NCBI GenBank assembly: GCA_016081115.2
Contig: CM071933.1
Location: forward strand, 61,828,660 to 61,892,659
DNA: 64,000 nucleotides
Source: Rehmannia glutinosa
Lineage: Eukaryota; Streptophyta; Magnoliopsida; Lamiales; Orobanchaceae
Reading direction: 5' to 3'
The position numbers were made by a program, and so were the translations under genes. Below are positions 1 through 10,245 of this stretch, one piece after another; the stretch's first letter is position 1; every line of letters begins with the position of its first letter. Below the pieces are notes generated by a model. It saw only the letters and a program-made list of their open reading frames with translations, did no database searches and was not told where the DNA came from.

Positions 1-14
1 GAGTGATAAAACTG

Positions 15-2078
15 TCATAACCTGCAGCAGGCTGAGGCACATATACGCCTGCAGTGTGGTCCATACCCTGAGATGTATGATACGCCGATGTGGAAGGTCC
101 TGCTGAATATGCTGGAGGAGACAAAAATGTATGATACGTGAAGGTGGACGGACCTGCCGAATGTGGGGGGATCCCCTGTGGTATATGTCCTCCCTGTACT
201 CGTCCTCCTCGGCTCGGTAGCTCTAGTAGGCTCTTGTGTAGGCTCTTCTGTGGATGGATAAGGTGGCTGCTCTGCAGGCAATCCAAGAAGACGTCTCATG
301 TTGGCCATCCCATCACGAAACTCGTGTCGTAGGTGATCCACCGACTGAGGGTCATCGGCACTAACATCTCGAACACTGATCGATAATCGATCGAGCAAGG
401 TACACTACGAAAATACATGGTTGACACTATCATTACACTATGCAATAAGTATGTAAGAGTGAATAATACTAAAATCACAAACATCGTACCATAGCATCAC
501 GAGCTGCTGTGTCTGCTGGCTGGTATCCATTTGTCGTATGCAGGTTTGGCGGCGATATAAGTCGTCGGGTAATGTTATTATACCATACGTGGTATCCATG
601 CTCTACGCTGGGGCCATCACCAATAAGTTCTGTTGTGACGATAGAGGTGGCGGCCATGGCCCAATACTGCACATAAGTAGCATGAAAAGTAGGCCAATCA
701 AACCCTAGTCGGCCCCGACGAGTAATAGAATGTAGTGATGCATGTGTCTCTGATACAACATCAGGAATATGTTGCCGCATGCCGAATTGTCTCATCACTC
801 GCTCTGGGTGGTGAATCTCCACAATAGCGTAGTTAATGAGAGGACACTGGGATCTCCAAAGATGAGTGATGCATCATGGTCCAAGTCCGCTAATATCTGG
901 TGAAGCCATGTCATATGGCTCCCAACACCACTAACAATACAAACATTGAGAAATAATTTAGAATATGTATGTACTAAAATGTAGAAAAAAAATAACAATG
1001 CTTACATGTCTCTCTGACAGTCGATCAAGCATATCCCTAATGATGCGCACAGAGTGGCTGGCTGTGTGTGTGTATCTGCAATATTGCATCCATCTCGCAC
1101 CATACGGAGGTAGGGGCAACTCGTCTTCATCTTCCTCGTTTACATATAATCGGCCTGTAGGAACCCTAGAGCGTACTCGGCGACGTACAATCAATGTGAT
1201 TCGCGACCAAGCCCAAATCTGTGTTACGTATGTATATGTTTAGTATGTATTTGTAGAAACCCATGAAAAGAATATAATGTCTAAATAAATAAATATACCT
1301 GTAGCAATATTGCCGCTCCGCCCATCACTTGTTTCTTTGACTCAGACGCAGTGCACAACTCCCGATACAAAAATGATAACACAGCGCTGCCCCAACTGTA
1401 TGCTCCAGCAGCCCTAACATCCTGTAATAACTGCAGGTATAATAACGACACACCATTACCAGATGAATCTGGCATCATCAAGCTACTCAACAGTATGAGA
1501 GCACAACCCCTGGCGTACTGGTCTACTGCAACCTGAGGGGACCAATCAGTAATCTGAATATCTGCAAAGTGCTCCCTCAAAACCGAAGAAAGAATGCGTG
1601 ATCGTCCTCGCATCTGCCCGGATGTAGGAATAAAACCTAAGTACTCCCCACAATATTCCATCCACTCAAGTTTAGTCCTCCCGAGGTCCCTGGCAATCAC
1701 TGGCTGTCCCTCCACTGGAAGTCCCCATATAATGGCCACGTCCTGTAATGTAACGGTCGCCTCGCCAATCGGCAAGTGGAATGTGTGTGTCTCAGATCGC
1801 CACCGCTCAACTAATGCGGTGATAAGATGATAATCAATATCCATACTCCCACAACGTGCCACTCCATAAAATCCCATAATGTACAATGCATGCACTACCC
1901 GTCTGTGCAACTGAACTAAACCTTCGTTGAAAGACCAAAAAGGAGTACATCCATGCCTAACTGTGATAATCGAGTCCACATCCCCTTTATATACATCCTC
2001 TGAACGATGAGTGTCCTGTAAGATAAGTACTGACCTATCTCGAGGTCCATACAAGCTATGCAAGTCCATACCAGCCAT
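15..2078 (-). pseudogene. Plant mobile domain (PMD) protein gene of MULE type, about four exons, interrupted by an in-frame stop
   Basis: The product resembles plant mobile domain proteins (MAIN-like family), which occur as host genes and as cargo of MuDR-like transposons. I place the start at 2078-2076 (MAGMDLHSLYGPRD). Exon 1 (2078-1299) holds the PMD core: DVYKGD, MGFYGVARCGSMDIDYHLITA-like text, FHLPIGEATVTLQDVAIIWGLPVEG. It ends at a GTATAT donor. Exon 2 (1218-1006) starts IWAWSRI and ends at GTAAG. Exon 3 starts near 930 after a TTAG acceptor and carries WEPYD and EIHHPERVMRQFGMRQ. Exon 4 (about 400-15) is proline/threonine-rich at its end. In the frame giving both WEPYD and HHPERV, a TGA at 874-876 interrupts exon 3, so the gene looks broken unless splicing differs. 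It lies directly downstream of a MULE transposase on the same strand, which suggests transposon cargo. Family seen directly; exon edges inferred from splice consensus. Confidence 0.8.
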
Positions 2079-2159
2079 ATCCTGGAAAAATAAGTATTTG
2101 ATAAATATTGAGTGTTTATGCAGAAAATGGTAATACAATAAAGAAAAATATACAAGTAC

Positions 2160-2350
2160 AGAGTTGAATACGAGTACAAAGTTCACTACGAGTACAAAGT
2201 TCACTATGAGTACAAAGTTCACTACAATCATACTACTACTAGTACAAAGTTCACTACGAGTACAAAGTTCACTACAATCATACTACTACTAGTACAAAGT
2301 TCACTACGAGTACAAAGTTCACTACAATCATACTACTACTAGTACAAAGC
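2160..2350. repeat. Nested tandem repeat between the PMD gene and the MULE transposase
   Basis: A 16-18 bp unit built on GTACAAAGTTCACTACGA is repeated many times. A higher-order unit of about 50 bp (two short units plus AATCATACTACTACTA) is repeated about three times between 2190 and 2341. It lies between the presumed start of the PMD gene and the stop of the transposase. Read on the minus strand it also encodes an open run of VNFVLV repeats that joins the PMD frame, which I regard as fortuitous. It is perfect enough to be young. Confidence 0.9.
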
Positions 2351-2366
2351 TCAATACAAGTATAAA

Positions 2367-4555
2367 TTATGTGTTCCGTGAAGAAGACGCATGATGAGCT
2401 TGATATTGTTGTCGAGCACGCTCTTCTGGCCAGTCCATAGCATTGTGTATTCTAGTAATCCTATCTCGACCACGAGACCTCCGTACACGTGTATCTGGAT
2501 TGTGGGACAACTCAAAAGATGCTTCATCCCATTCATCATCATCTGGGAGTGGCCAGAACTTACCTGTATATGTACCTGCATATGTACTGGTGCTGTAATA
2601 TGATTTCATGAAGTTGGCTGGGTCAATATTCACGTATTTACAAGCCTGCATAGCATGTGAACACGGAATACCATCTGATTTCCATTGTCCGCACGAGCAC
2701 TCCTGTGCAGACAATTTTACCCTAAAGGTTCGAACACGACTTTCACCCGGTGCTATTGTAATAATGCTTGCCATCTGAGTCTGAAAGTCATACATTTGCA
2801 CACCGTGGTTTAATGCAAGCCTTTGTTGTTTATGATATTTTTGGAGGATTTCATCTGGCCATATTTTGTTACTTTGTAATGCCATTGTAGCATCTTTCAT
2901 TCTTTCGTAGAAACATTTTGCTGTACGGGTGAAGGTGAAACGCACCAAAGCAGATATAGGCAATCGCCTCGCACCCTTAAGGACCGAGTTCATACATTCA
3001 GAAATATTAGTAGTCAGAATCCCACAACGTCTCCCGTCATCATGTGACAATGTCCATTTGGTCCTATCTATGGCATCCAAGTACGAATGTGCTTCTTCAT
3101 TGTACTTTTTAATTTCCTCCATTATTTTTTCAAATGTTCTGATTCTCACCTCTGCCCCTGCTTGCCAACATAAATCCTTAAGTTTTACATTCTTAAACCG
3201 ACTGTGAAAGTTGGATACAACATGCCTCAGACAAAAACGATGATGTCCATTTGGGGGTTGAAACTCAGCCATGCGTTCAACGGATCTTAGAATTCCTGGA
3301 TGACGATCAGCAATAAGACACACATCTTCTCTCCCTCGGATGACATGAGTGGACAACATTTGTAGGAACCAATTCCAAGAATTAAAAGTCTCCTCATCCA
3401 CGATTGCATAGGCCAAGGGCAACACACGTTGATTTGCATCAAGTGTAACAGCAATTAACATTTTGTGTCGATATTTTGTGTACAAATGTGTTCCATCGAC
3501 ACTAATCACCGAACGACAATGTTGAAATGCATCAATACATGGTTTAAAAGCCCAAAATACATATTTCAACGTCTTTATTCCAAGAGTTGGTGGAATAAAG
3601 ACGACCCGGGATTGTGTTTGCATACAACTTTCCAAAGAGTTGGTGTGCTTTCAACAACTTTGAATTCCCGTTTAACCCATCGCACAGAAAAATCTTTGAT
3701 CGCACTTTGCAAATGTTTTTGTCTTTAAACATCATGCCTTTTTTAGGACACCATTCTCAAAGTCATAAAACTGAGTAGAATTAGACACCCCAATAGAGTC
3801 AAATGGAGATTCTGTGTAGCTTGAGTCAAAGAATGGGATTCCAGAACTCATGCCATAATTACCCGTCATGTTGTGATTGATCATCGATGGCCGAGTGTTT
3901 TGTGCGTTATTACGATTATCATGAACACCCCCAAATCAATATTACCATCATCGGATCGAGAATTATTGTCATGTTCAATTTCATCCGGTTCGAGAAAAAG
4001 AGGTTCATCCGACCTTAAATTATCTAAAATATCTCAGCCTCAACTAAAACACTCGATGTGCATTACCATGACTAGAGCCAACAATGTTTGTGCAAAACTC
4101 TTGTGTACTTAGAGTTGATAAACCTTCTGTGATTCTAGGCAGCTCATCAGTCACACGTCCATTTCTAATATAATTCGCATATTGATCATATATGGAAGTG
4201 TCCCTTTGAATTATTGAGATCTATATTAGGCATTCGATTTTGATTCTACAAACAGATCAACGTACTGATTCCCTACCTCTGGATCTAGGAAACACCACAA
4301 ATCTCGATCATTGGTTATAGAAACAATCCCACACATATTATTATTGCAATATTTGGTTGAAACCCTCAAAATATATTGATTTTCAGCAATACCAGTCATT
4401 GCAAATAATATATATTGTGCAGATTAGATAGATTCGTCCCCACGCGATATTCTCCTACAACCAATTGCATTACGATCGTATCTCACTTCATTACCATTTT
4501 GCACAATTTGTCCTCCAAAGTACACAACTATATTTATCATATTTGAATTTGACAT
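2367..4555 (-). pseudogene. MuDR-like (MULE) transposase, internally deleted
   Basis: The segment at 3635-2367 is an intact stretch of MULE transposase. It has the DDE region with SVDGTHLY (first Asp) and CLIADRHPGI (second Asp), then NISECMNSVLKGAR. A C-terminal SWIM zinc finger reads CSCGQWKSDGIPCSHAM. The N-terminal part begins at 4555 (MSNSNMINIVVYFGGQIV). A MuDR DNA-binding segment near 3730-3610 (DFSVRWVKREFKVVES, then VVCKHNPG) is in another frame. Normally over 100 residues separate KHNPG from TLKYVFWAF; here only a few codons do, so a central block is deleted, and the breakpoint lies in a 12-bp inverted repeat. A TAA at 4424-4426 also breaks the N-terminal part. Together with the downstream PMD gene this forms a PMD-carrying MULE. 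No terminal inverted repeats were identified. Confidence 0.85.
3571..3602. repeat. Perfect 12-bp inverted repeat at the transposase deletion point
   Basis: The arms GTCTTTATTCCA (3571-3582) and TGGAATAAAGAC (3591-3602) are exact reverse complements around an 8-bp loop. They sit where transposase homology jumps from the DNA-binding domain to the catalytic domain. Confidence 0.9.
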
Positions 4556-5135
4556 TCCCTATAAAATATAAATATATTGTTAAATAATAATTTTTCATCA
4601 CATTACAATATAAACATTATAATAAAACATACTATAAATAATCACTAACCCGAAAATTTCTCCGAAAAATATCGATGCCTCGTAGGAAAAGAAATTGCTC
4701 CGTCTCGCCTTGAGAAAAGCCATTTGCTCATTGTCTGTCTCTCTTAGGAAAATGTATGCGTAGGAAATTATGAAGTGCTGCCATTTGTCTGTTTCAGGAA
4801 AATCAACGCCGAAAAATCAACGCCGAAATTTTCTAGGTTCGCAGGGAAAGTCGAGAAAATTCCGCTTTCGCTTCGTCTGATCACCGATCACCAGGAAAAA
4901 TTCGCCAACTGCCCGGAATTTTGAACAACCGCCCGGAATTTTTGGAGACCGCCTAGTTACAAAGTTGAACTCATGGGTTTGCAAGGTTATGGAGTTTTCT
5001 GGTTGTAGCCCGCCCCAATTTTTAAAGGTTGAAGAAGGAGCAATTATTGCTCAATTATTTTGGTTGTGGGGAGCAGCGGGCGGTCAAAGCGCACTGTCCC
5101 ATGCGCCTGCACCGGCCAAAGGCTTTTGAGAGACA

Positions 5136-5154
5136 GCGCACTGCTGCAGTGCGC
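5136..5154. repeat. 19-bp palindrome
   Basis: GCGCACTGC and GCAGTGCGC pair perfectly around a single T. Confidence 0.85.
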
Positions 5155-5197
5155 TTCATTTGTTTTGTTTTAAAAAAAAAAAGAAAAATCGTTGAAA

Positions 5198-5248
5198 GGC
5201 GCATGAAGCTTGTGTGCCTTTTGAAAAGGCACACCAAGCACATGCGCC
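5198..5248. repeat. 51-bp imperfect hairpin
   Basis: Two 21-nt arms starting GGCGCATG and ending CATGCGCC pair at 16 of 21 positions around TTTTGAAAA, which is itself self-complementary. It lies 44 bp from the 19-bp palindrome, in otherwise AT-rich DNA. Confidence 0.8.
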
Positions 5249-5460
5249 TATGCTTAATTATACAAGAAGAAAAAAATTCAATATATTTTGTCAAATTGTT
5301 TTCAAAAGTGCTGTATATTGTCAAAAAAGCCAACATATTCTCACTATGTACGATTAACGCTCCTTTTATTCTTGGCAGCACCATTGTAATGGGCCTTGTG
5401 CTGAATCCTGATTTTCACAAGTACTCTAGGATTTTACTGAACAATCCATAAGAAACGGCC

Positions 5461-6290
5461 TCTCACTTCTCTACTTGTATAGGTAGACTTATCAAGAATG
5501 TCCATAACGCATTCCACAATGTTATAAGTCTATTAAGGATTGTAAATCCAACCTACTCTTGTTATGGTAAATAAAGTGCATAGATCAGATATGAGACTTT
5601 GAAAATAGTGTCACCCCCACTATTTTAAGTTATGCACTTGAAATGTATCCTAGTTTCCATTTCGCCAATGTCTAATATTGAATGGCCTTTTTAACTGTCA
5701 TACATGAGGTGACAAATGTGTGACTTGTACCTTAAGATAGAGTTGGTTTCAATCAAGACATTATTTAATCGGTAAGAGTCTCATATCTCTCATGATCTTT
5801 GTGATCCTTTCACCAGATAAGGATTTTGTTAGTAGATCAACTAACATATAACTCGTAGGGAGATACTCGAGTACAATCTTCCCTTTCTTAATCATACTTC
5901 TGATATGATTATGCCTCATAGCAATATGTCGTCTATGGATTAATATTCTCTCTTGTATTATAGATAACAACTTAATTATCTCAATACAAAGTAATATGAC
6001 CCTTTTTAGGATTTATATTCCAAGCCATATAATATATTTACTCGCAATAAACATTGTTATATACTCATATTCCATAGAATTTAAATCAACACAAGTATGT
6101 CTCTTTCAAAAGTCCAAAAGACTATGACAATATCAATAATGAACAACCAACCACTAGTTGACTTAAAGTCAATCATATTAATTGCTCAATTTGCATCACT
6201 ATAACACTCTCAAAAGTAACTTTAGTAAAAACACAATTTTCTACTTTGCTACTCTTAAAAACAAACAAGTTGAACAACTTATACACTACC
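5461..6290 (-). pseudogene. Ty1/Copia remnant: end of RNase H and 3' internal region
   Basis: Positions 5970-5761 encode the C-terminus of a Copia RNase H: RRHIAMRHNHIRSMIKKGKI, then YLPTSYMLVDLLTKSL and a short tail to the stop. Higher coordinates (to about 6290) give mutated but recognisable upstream RNase H text, such as DFNSMEYEYIT and IIWLGI. Sequence 5461-5760 fits the region between RNase H and the 3' LTR. No LTR, integrase or gag remains here, so this is an old truncated fragment with several stops and frameshifts. It is not one of the better-preserved families later in the window. Confidence 0.7.
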
Positions 6291-7394
6291 TCTTAGTTTA
6301 GCTTTATTTAAAATAAATTCTACAAACTAAATTAGGCTCAAAATATATTTTTAATTAAGTCCAAAAACTCAAATTTAGACTTAAAACTAAAATTAACACA
6401 AAAATTCAACTTAAGCCAAAGTAACAATTATTCACAACAAATCAACATGTAATTCCCAAACAAAATATAAATTGTGAATAAGCTACAAAGAGAATTTAAA
6501 ATTCCAGTAAAATCAGGCTGAATTATTAAATGAAACCAAGATTTTTTTTAAATACTAAAATGACCCCAAATTCACAAAATTTGTACAAATAAGCCATCTT
6601 CTAAAAAATAGCCTGAAACCCATCACGGGCCAGCCACCACAACCGCCGTCCACCATATTGGAGTCCTCATGTCCGCCGCCATCAAAACCCATTCTTTCTC
6701 GCGACCAGCCCGCGGTGTAACGCGAATGGGCTCTCCGCCTGTCACACTTGCCCTGTTTCAAAACCAGCGGTAAAGAAGGCGGTAACCCTCTCTCCATTCA
6801 TCAAAGCCGTCGCATTGATGCCCGAAGATCAGACGGCGGCTGAGTTTTGACGGTGACTGAACAACCACCAATGAGTGCGGTCGGTGTTTCATAAATAAGT
6901 TCAATGTCTCATTATAATTTTTTCTTTTTCAAGATCCATAATTGATTTCCGAATTTTTTTTTTTATTCTTAACCCAATAAAGAACAGATTCCATAATCTA
7001 AACTCTTGGAACCCGTAATCAAATTCAAGTCCAATTTGTACTCTTCAATTATCAAACCGTGAAACCAAAATACGGAAGACATTTTTTTAGACTGAATCCC
7101 ATTCGGAAATTCAATCCAGAAATTAAATTTCATTGAATTCAAACAAGTCAATCAAACGGCAATCAGTAAATTTGAAGTGGACTCAATACATGGGCTATAA
7201 CCACACAAATTACCAAGAATTCACATAAGACATGGAAATGCACTCAATTTTAAGTAAATCACTTAATGCTTGTAGCCACCCACAACAAATTCACTATTAC
7301 GTTTTATTGAAAATAAATCTCTTATATATATATTTACATATATATATTTTAACTCACAACTTCAAATAGTCAAATTAAGAATAATAACATTAGA
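6291..7394. other. Intergenic, no gene recognised
   Basis: Mostly AT-rich, with one GC-richer patch at about 6600-6850 open for 80 codons on the minus strand. That ORF shows no recognisable motif and I do not call it. A short TA microsatellite lies at about 7324-7350. Exon 2 of a RABA gene would be expected here if the fragment at 7395-7562 were a working gene; I could not find it. Confidence 0.5.
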
Positions 7395-7562
7395 AGTGTG
7401 AAAAGAACCTGAAGAGTGTCGGGTGACGAACTCGACATCGATAATGGATTTAGACTCCAAGAGACTCCGGCGAATCATCGCAACAAAATTAAGTTTCAAA
7501 TGCCCGCAGATTAATACAACCTTGAAGGGGTAATTGTACTCCTTGTCCAGGCTACTCGTCAT
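7395..7562 (-). pseudogene. Fragment resembling exon 1 of a RABA-type Rab GTPase
   Basis: The translation from 7562 reads EYNYPFKVVLI and then, after a garbled stretch, LLESKSIIDVEFVTR. Plant RABA proteins have an acidic Tyr-rich start, FKVVLIG, the GDSGVGKS P-loop, then LESKSTIGVEFATR ending at a conserved exon boundary. Here the P-loop Gly-Lys-Ser is gone, replaced by unrelated residues, so GTP binding would be lost. The sequence after VTRHSSG runs into AG|GTTC, which matches the family's first splice donor. No further exons were found. I infer a decayed or scrambled gene fragment. The similarity is short, so chance resemblance cannot be fully excluded. Confidence 0.5.
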
Positions 7563-8367
7563 ACTGCTTTACTGATTCTTCACGTACACTTCATGATAAC
7601 ATACTCCATTTGTAGGATCGTTAATACCTTAAAATTGTTGTATATATTTCTCGAAGTGGGTAATGGAGTATGTTTATGAAAAACGAAAATTAAATTTTGT
7701 ATAGGCTAGGCACATCTTAAAGATGTTTTCTTTAAGGTATTAATTCCTCCCACTATGGTCCAAGATTACACTTCTTAGAATTTTTCAGGAGCATCAATCA
7801 CAAATTGTTTTTTATAAAACAATAATAGAAAGTAGGAAAAGGAAATAAATAAATCTCGTAGGAATTTTATGGAATAATTCCATCTATGTTTCTCCATCTT
7901 CTCTCATCATACTCTATAGAATAACTTGAAGTTATTTATAGATTTTCAAGGGCTACGTTGAACAGACGCGTACCTTCTCAACAAGATGGAAGTTATTCAT
8001 CCAAAGGTTGCATCTCTTCATTATAATCCTTCTCAATGGATGTCATTACATGAAAAGTGACATCTTTTCACATAATTCTCATTTTCCATATTTATTTATT
8101 TCTTTCCTCCTTCAAATAATATATAAAATACACTATATAATATATGCATAAAAGAATGCATAGCTAAATGATGCTATGACATGAGATGCAATACACTATA
8201 TTATATGTAAATATACAACACAACCCCCATTAGATGAATGTGACACGTACAACTACGACATTATCTTGTACACGTAGCATACACTGGGTAGAACGTACAT
8301 AAGATGGAGTGAGAATTAAATTAAACACATCCTGTCAAGCAACAATTTTTTCACAACTCATTTCTAG
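7563..8367. other. Upstream region of the TPD1-like gene
   Basis: AT-rich, with no separate gene recognised. A signal-peptide exon for the TPD1-like gene would be expected here but was not identified with confidence. A good acceptor-like site (TTTTTTCACAACTCATTTCTAG) ends at 8367. The stretch 8231-8315 is a diverged relative of 11816-11893. Confidence 0.4.
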
Positions 8368-8379
8368 TTTTTTTTTTCT

Positions 8380-8817
8380 ATGATTGATTTTCCCAAAATC
8401 GAAGACGGTAATGGAGTAGGTGATGGCGGGGACGACACTGGAGAAGGTGATGGCGGCGATGATAGTAACGATGGAGACGGGTCGATGAATCGTGTCGGTG
8501 TGGGTGGCCAATCATGTTCCAAGGATAGCATCCTGGTATTCCAGGGCGCAACGTCCCCTCTCCCAAATGGAATTCCGACGTACAGTGTCGAAATCCAGAA
8601 CGTGTGCCTGTCGGGGAGTTGCAGCATTTCAGACATCCACCTGAGCTGCGGGTGGTTCAGCTCCGCCAGGTTGATTAATCCCACCATTTTCCGGAGAATT
8701 GGATACGATGATTGCCTTGTCAACGATGGGGGGCCACTCAACCCTGGAGAAGCCCTTTCTTTCCAGTATGCCAACACTTTCAAGTACCCACTTTCCGTCT
8801 CATCCGTGTCCTGCTAA
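8380..8817 (+). CDS. TPD1-like (TAPETUM DETERMINANT 1-like) cysteine-rich protein, 3' exon or whole ORF
   Basis: TPD1 proteins are small secreted ligands that, in Arabidopsis and rice, act with the EMS1/MSP1 receptor kinase in anther cell fate; many plants have additional paralogues. The C-terminal ~105 residues show the full family signature: CSKDSILVFQG, PLPNGIPTYSVEIQNVC, LSCGWFSSARLINP, YDDCLVNDGGPLNPGE, SFQYANTFKYPLSVSSVSC. All six cysteines typical of the domain are present (QSC, NVC, GSC, LSC, DDC, VSC). The N-terminus (residues ~8-34) is an acidic Gly/Asp tract made by an imperfect 27-bp repeat, and no signal peptide is visible. An in-frame TAG at 8365-8367 coincides with a good splice acceptor, so the true start is probably in an upstream exon. 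Paralogue and expression are unknown. Confidence 0.85.
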   Translation: MIDFPKIEDGNGVGDGGDDTGEGDGGDDSNDGDGSMNRVGVGGQSCSKDSILVFQGATSPLPNGIPTYSVEIQNVCLSGSCSISDIHLSCGWFSSARLINPTIFRRIGYDDCLVNDGGPLNPGEALSFQYANTFKYPLSVSSVSC

Positions 8818-9304
8818 TTACTAGCTTCAGAAGAACTGTTGTTAACTTAATCCCTGTGTAATATTAACTAACATGTAGAGCTTTCTAGCCAAGTGTTTTC
8901 TGTATCATGTGTAAATTTATGGTGATGGACTTATCATCTTTGTATTAGTAATCATTAGTAAGTAATAAACTTTCTTGTATTTTAGGGATGCTTTCGTTTT
9001 TGCTTTGGAAGAATACATTGATATTATGCGTTCAACATTGGTCTTTGATTTAACCGAGTAAAAACAGTATACCAAAAAGACACATCGGGTCGCTTGACTT
9101 CGGGATCACATTGGGTACGATGACCTAAAATAGCACACATGTTAGGTTCATTGGGGTACACAAAGTACCCCTTCAACCGATACTTAAGTCGGTTTGGGTC
9201 AAAAGAATAAAAGACATAAAGTAAGAGTAGTGAAGTAATTAATATGAACAGTAAACTAAACCTCCAATTGTTTATGATTTACCTTATCATGTCGGTATAG
9301 GTAG

Positions 9305-9386
9305 TGCCATGTTGCATTATCTAAAGGGTCATATGTCCCCTAAAATGCCATGTTGCATCATCTAAAGGGTCATATGTCCCCTAAAA
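9305..9386. repeat. 41-bp tandem duplication, two copies
   Basis: The unit starts TGCCATGTTGCATTATCTAA and occupies 9305-9345. It is repeated head to tail at 9346-9386 with a single T/C difference. Confidence 0.9.
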
Positions 9387-10106
9387 ATAATCGTATAAAT
9401 TCTAACTAAAAGATTTATTTAAAAAAAAAATTAGTATAGTTTTTTTTTTAAAAAAAAAATGGGGGGATGGGGCACATTGGCCCCCTCCCTCCCTCCACCA
9501 TTGGGTTGGACCCAAATACAAATATGCGAATCCCAACACCAAAAATCAGTTTAATGTATTCTCGGAGGTAAAATGGTAAAATTACTTTATTGATTTATCA
9601 GTCTATCATATCGGAGTTAACACCATCTTAATTAACCAACCTCCTTTCTTTTTCTCTAGGGCCATTAAACTCCACTGGAACCAGCTCAAAAGGCTACATT
9701 TCGTAAAAAATTGAAAATTGCAGCTGTAGTGTGACACTTGCTTAGTTGAATTACATGTGTAAATATATCTAAACAATCAACGTCATATATTTATCATATA
9801 GACATGTGTCATTCATCTAAGCAAGTGAAATAAGCAGTGGAATAGGAGATCATGTGCAATACATTAGTATTTGTAATTTTGGAAGATAATTAAAATTGTT
9901 TTGCAATTAGGCTAAACATGTTTTAATTTGTAATTATCCCTATATAGTAGTAATAAAACCTTTTGTCCTAACTAACTGTTAGACATAACAGTTATTAGTT
10001 TGAAGTTAACACTACATTAGCTAGACAGGATTTTGATGAAATTTGACTATAATTGAATTGAAATTTCCTTACATAAATCAAATTGTACAGAAAACGGCAT
10101 AATTCT

Positions 10107-10179
10107 GATAATTTTGAATTCTCACTAATAACCAGGAGATGTCTTTCTATAAGATAAAATCTTACTAATACAAATGTCA
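10107..10179. repeat. Dispersed 73-bp duplication, copy 1
   Basis: Begins GATAATTTTGAATT and ends CAAATGTCA. It is matched almost exactly (one indel) by 12065-12136, about 2 kb away in the same orientation. Confidence 0.9.
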
Positions 10180-10245
10180 CTTTACTTCAAGGGAAAAATA
10201 TGAAAATTTAAAAAGACAAGAAGAACAGGAATATGGACTTACTTT

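Larger units (their letters stand above)
4556..5460. other. AT-rich non-coding stretch with a palindrome cluster
   Basis: No convincing gene is seen. The segment upstream of the transposase start is probably the 5' leader of the MULE, but no terminal inverted repeat was recognised. Between 5085 and 5250 GCGC-containing motifs recur in both orientations. ORFs on the two strands here mirror each other because of the palindromes and are not believed to be genes. Confidence 0.5.
8818..10236. other. Intergenic region between the TPD1-like and Ycf33-like genes
   Basis: No gene recognised. The 3' untranslated region of the TPD1-like gene presumably lies at about 8818-9000. The region also holds a 41-bp tandem duplication and poly(A)/poly(T) runs at 9420-9460. 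The 73-bp segment at 10107-10179 recurs at 12065-12136. Confidence 0.5.

Noticed and set aside
2190..2341. Repeat array considered as a CRISPR
   Set aside because: Units are contiguous without unique spacers and the genome is a plant nuclear genome.
5029..5451. 140-codon plus-strand ORF and 109-codon minus-strand ORF in the palindrome cluster
   Set aside because: Both are products of the inverted repeats; they mirror each other and show no domain.
6555..6797. 80-codon minus-strand ORF in a GC-richer patch
   Set aside because: No motif, no neighbours, no splice context; composition alone is not enough.
8364..8783. Minus-strand proline/serine-rich ORF over the TPD1-like gene
   Set aside because: It is the antisense shadow of the acidic repeat and TPD1 domain, which is clearly coding on the plus strand.
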